The position numbers and the translations under genes are program-made. Below, piece after piece: positions 5,424 through 6,233 of a stretch of 6,233 bases of DNA (positions within the stretch are counted from its first letter, which is position 1; every line of letters begins with the position of its first letter). The notes under the pieces were generated by a model, which had not been told where the DNA came from, searched no databases, and worked only from the letters and a program-made list of their open reading frames with translations. Location: assembly GCA_003500765.1 (NCBI GenBank), contig DNQL01000194.1, forward strand, positions 3,080 through 9,312. Direction: 5' to 3'. The stretch comes from Elusimicrobiota bacterium. GTDB taxonomy: Bacteria > Elusimicrobiota > Elusimicrobia > Elusimicrobiales > UBA9959.

Positions 5424-5651
5424 TTACTGCTGGCCGGAAGCCGGCCTTATGGTGTAGTTAAGGTCTTTGGGGTAGAGCTGTATCCGGCCCTGCGACATGA
5501 GCCAGCCCAGGGCGAGGTACAGGGAGGAACTGGAAAGGTGCAGCTTGAGCTTGATGTCCCATGATGTAGTCTCGCCGGAGGCCGTGATCACGTCCATGAC
5601 CTGCTCCGCCGTGCCTTTTATGCCGTCCGTGAATTTGTTGTTGTCGCTCAT
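5424..5651 (-). CDS. Small winged helix-turn-helix protein, DUF2582-like
   Basis: This 75-residue protein is almost entirely one winged-helix domain. Helix 1 lies near 12-24 (KGTAEQVMDVITA), GETTSWDIKLKLHLS (26-40) holds the second helix and turn, the recognition helix LYLALGWLMSQGRIQLY (44-60) leads into the wing, and a beta strand (LNYTIR, 64-69) follows. The LYLALGWL..(E/Q)G(K/R)I pattern matches the small DUF2582 winged-helix family (PF10771), known mainly as single-domain proteins in diderm bacteria and without an established function. DNA binding is inferred from the fold, not shown. The ATG lies two bases after the accB stop (TAA, AG, ATG). Its ribosome binding site would be purine-rich AAGAAG inside the accB tail. 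A short Ser/Gly/Gln tail follows. It occupies the place where accC often follows accB. Confidence 0.85.
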   Translation of the reverse strand: MSDNNKFTDGIKGTAEQVMDVITASGETTSWDIKLKLHLSSSSLYLALGWLMSQGRIQLYPKDLNYTIRPASGQQ

Positions 5652-5653
5652 CT

Positions 5654-6160
5654 TTATTTCTTCTTAATAAGGAAGAGGGGCTGGTTGGGTTCGACGGGCT
5701 TGCCGTTCTCCGTAAGGACCTTGAGTATGACGCAGTCCTCTTCGGCCTTGATCTCGTTGAATACCTTCATGGCCTCGATGACGCAGATGACCTGGCCGTC
5801 CTTGATGGAGTCCCCTTCCCTGGCGTAGGGAGGGCTGGACGGGCTGGGGGCGCGGTAGAAGATGCCGGACATCGGCGCCTTTATCGTTTCCCCCTCGGCC
5901 GCCGCGGGGGCGGCGGCAGGCCCGCCCGCAGGATTCCCTTTCTGGGAGGCCTGCGGGGCGGGCTGCTGCGCCGTTCCGGGGGCGAAGACCGGTATGGGGT
6001 GGAAGGTCTGCGAGTGCTTGCGGACGAGCTTTATATAGGTCTCGTCCTTGGCGAACTCTATGACCTCGAGCTTGTTGGCGTTCATGAACTGGTAGAACTT
6101 CTGTACCTGATCAAAAGCGCCGCCTGAAGCCTTGTTCCCCGCTGTTTTCTTCTTGTTCAT
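5654..6160 (-). CDS. accB: Biotin carboxyl carrier protein of acetyl-CoA carboxylase
   Basis: AccB carries the biotin that is carboxylated by AccC and then delivers CO2 to acetyl-CoA through AccAD, making malonyl-CoA for fatty acid synthesis. The 168 residues show the usual layout. An N-terminal segment (about 14-50, QVQKFYQFMNANKLEVIEFA..YIKLVRK) is typical of AccB. A Pro/Ala/Gln linker follows (about 55-92), then the biotinyl domain (about 93-167). The biotin-accepting lysine is K132 in EAMKVFNE. The protruding thumb, FYRAPSPSSPPYAREGD (101-117), marks true acetyl-CoA carboxylase BCCP as opposed to pyruvate or propionyl-CoA carboxylase carriers and lipoyl domains. The ATG at 6160 has GGAG eight bases upstream and a stronger AGGAGG further out. 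The frame is open to the window edge, but no upstream ATG is available in it. accC does not follow and must lie elsewhere. Confidence 0.95.
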   Translation of the reverse strand: MNKKKTAGNKASGGAFDQVQKFYQFMNANKLEVIEFAKDETYIKLVRKHSQTFHPIPVFAPGTAQQPAPQASQKGNPAGGPAAAPAAAEGETIKAPMSGIFYRAPSPSSPPYAREGDSIKDGQVICVIEAMKVFNEIKAEEDCVILKVLTENGKPVEPNQPLFLIKKK

Positions 6161-6168
6161 ACCTTGGT

Positions 6169-6180
6169 CTCCGTCCTCCT
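6169..6180 (-). promoter_or_regulatory. Shine-Dalgarno region of accB
   Basis: The minus strand reads AGGAGGACGGAG here. It offers GGAG (6172-6169) eight bases from the ATG and AGGAGG (6180-6175) fourteen bases away. The nearer one has ideal spacing and supports the start at 6160. No promoter is visible between here and the window edge. Confidence 0.65.
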
Positions 6181-6188
6181 GGTGCCTT

Positions 6189-6233
6189 TTACCTGCGTCC
6201 GCGTCCGCCGCCGCCGCGGGGACCGCCGCGTAC
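6189..6233 (-). CDS. Possible C-terminal tail of the gene upstream of accB
   Basis: One minus-strand frame from the window edge reads VRGGPRGGGGRGRR and then TAA (6191-6189), leaving 28 bases with a good ribosome binding site before accB. An Arg/Gly-rich tail of this kind occurs on RNA-binding proteins such as helicases, RNases and some pseudouridine synthases. A second frame ends with a TGA overlapping the accB ATG (ATGA, the style used elsewhere in this operon) and would give an Arg/Thr-rich end. The third frame is that of accB itself. Fifteen codons of G/C-rich sequence cannot decide among them, and I do not name a product. Confidence 0.3.
   Translation of the reverse strand, partial: VRGGPRGGGGRGRR

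Noticed and set aside
3189..5564. A 791-codon open frame on the plus strand across ftsK
   Set aside because: It is the antisense shadow of ftsK. The opposite strand has every FtsK motif, while this product has no recognisable domain and an odd composition rich in G, L, R and V. Long antisense frames are expected in G/C-rich genes.

Overview
The window holds most of one tightly packed operon on the minus strand, read from about 6160 down to 392. In transcription order the genes are accB (biotin carboxyl carrier protein of acetyl-CoA carboxylase), a 75-residue winged-helix protein, ftsK (DNA translocase), lolA (periplasmic lipoprotein carrier), pgsA (phosphatidylglycerophosphate synthase), pgpA (phosphatidylglycerophosphatase A) and a secreted, probably outer-membrane beta-strand protein of unknown function. 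Gaps between genes are 2 and 12 bases at most, and the last four junctions are stop/start overlaps, three of them ATGA. No promoter or terminator is visible inside the run, so the genes are very probably co-transcribed and several are translationally coupled.

The theme is the cell envelope and division. AccB feeds malonyl-CoA into fatty acid synthesis. PgsA and PgpA catalyse consecutive steps from CDP-diacylglycerol to phosphatidylglycerol. LolA carries lipoproteins to the outer membrane, and the last gene appears to encode an exported barrel-like protein. FtsK clears chromosome ends from the septum. LolA, together with the signal peptides and the barrel-like protein, indicates a diderm (Gram-negative-type) bacterium. 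GC content is high, roughly 60% by eye. The order ftsK-lolA is also found in enterobacteria, but the remaining context (accB without accC, a DUF2582-type winged helix, pgsA-pgpA) is not enterobacterial. I suspect a less-studied diderm phylum such as Elusimicrobiota, at low confidence.

The left end (about 1-391) differs from the rest. Between 75 and 391 I find no convincing gene but a strongly structured stretch. It is framed by a 21-base imperfect inverted repeat (111-131 with 293-313, 19 of 21 matching), contains several internal hairpins including an 11-bp one at 204-229, and has a run of six T at 320-325. It could be a structured RNA read on the plus strand or a small palindromic repeat element. 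At 1-74 a possible second minus-strand gene begins, with a Shine-Dalgarno-like sequence and a short peptide that resembles leaders of ribosomally made, modified peptides; it is cut by the window edge. At the right edge the last 45 bases may be the arginine/glycine-rich tail of the gene upstream of accB.
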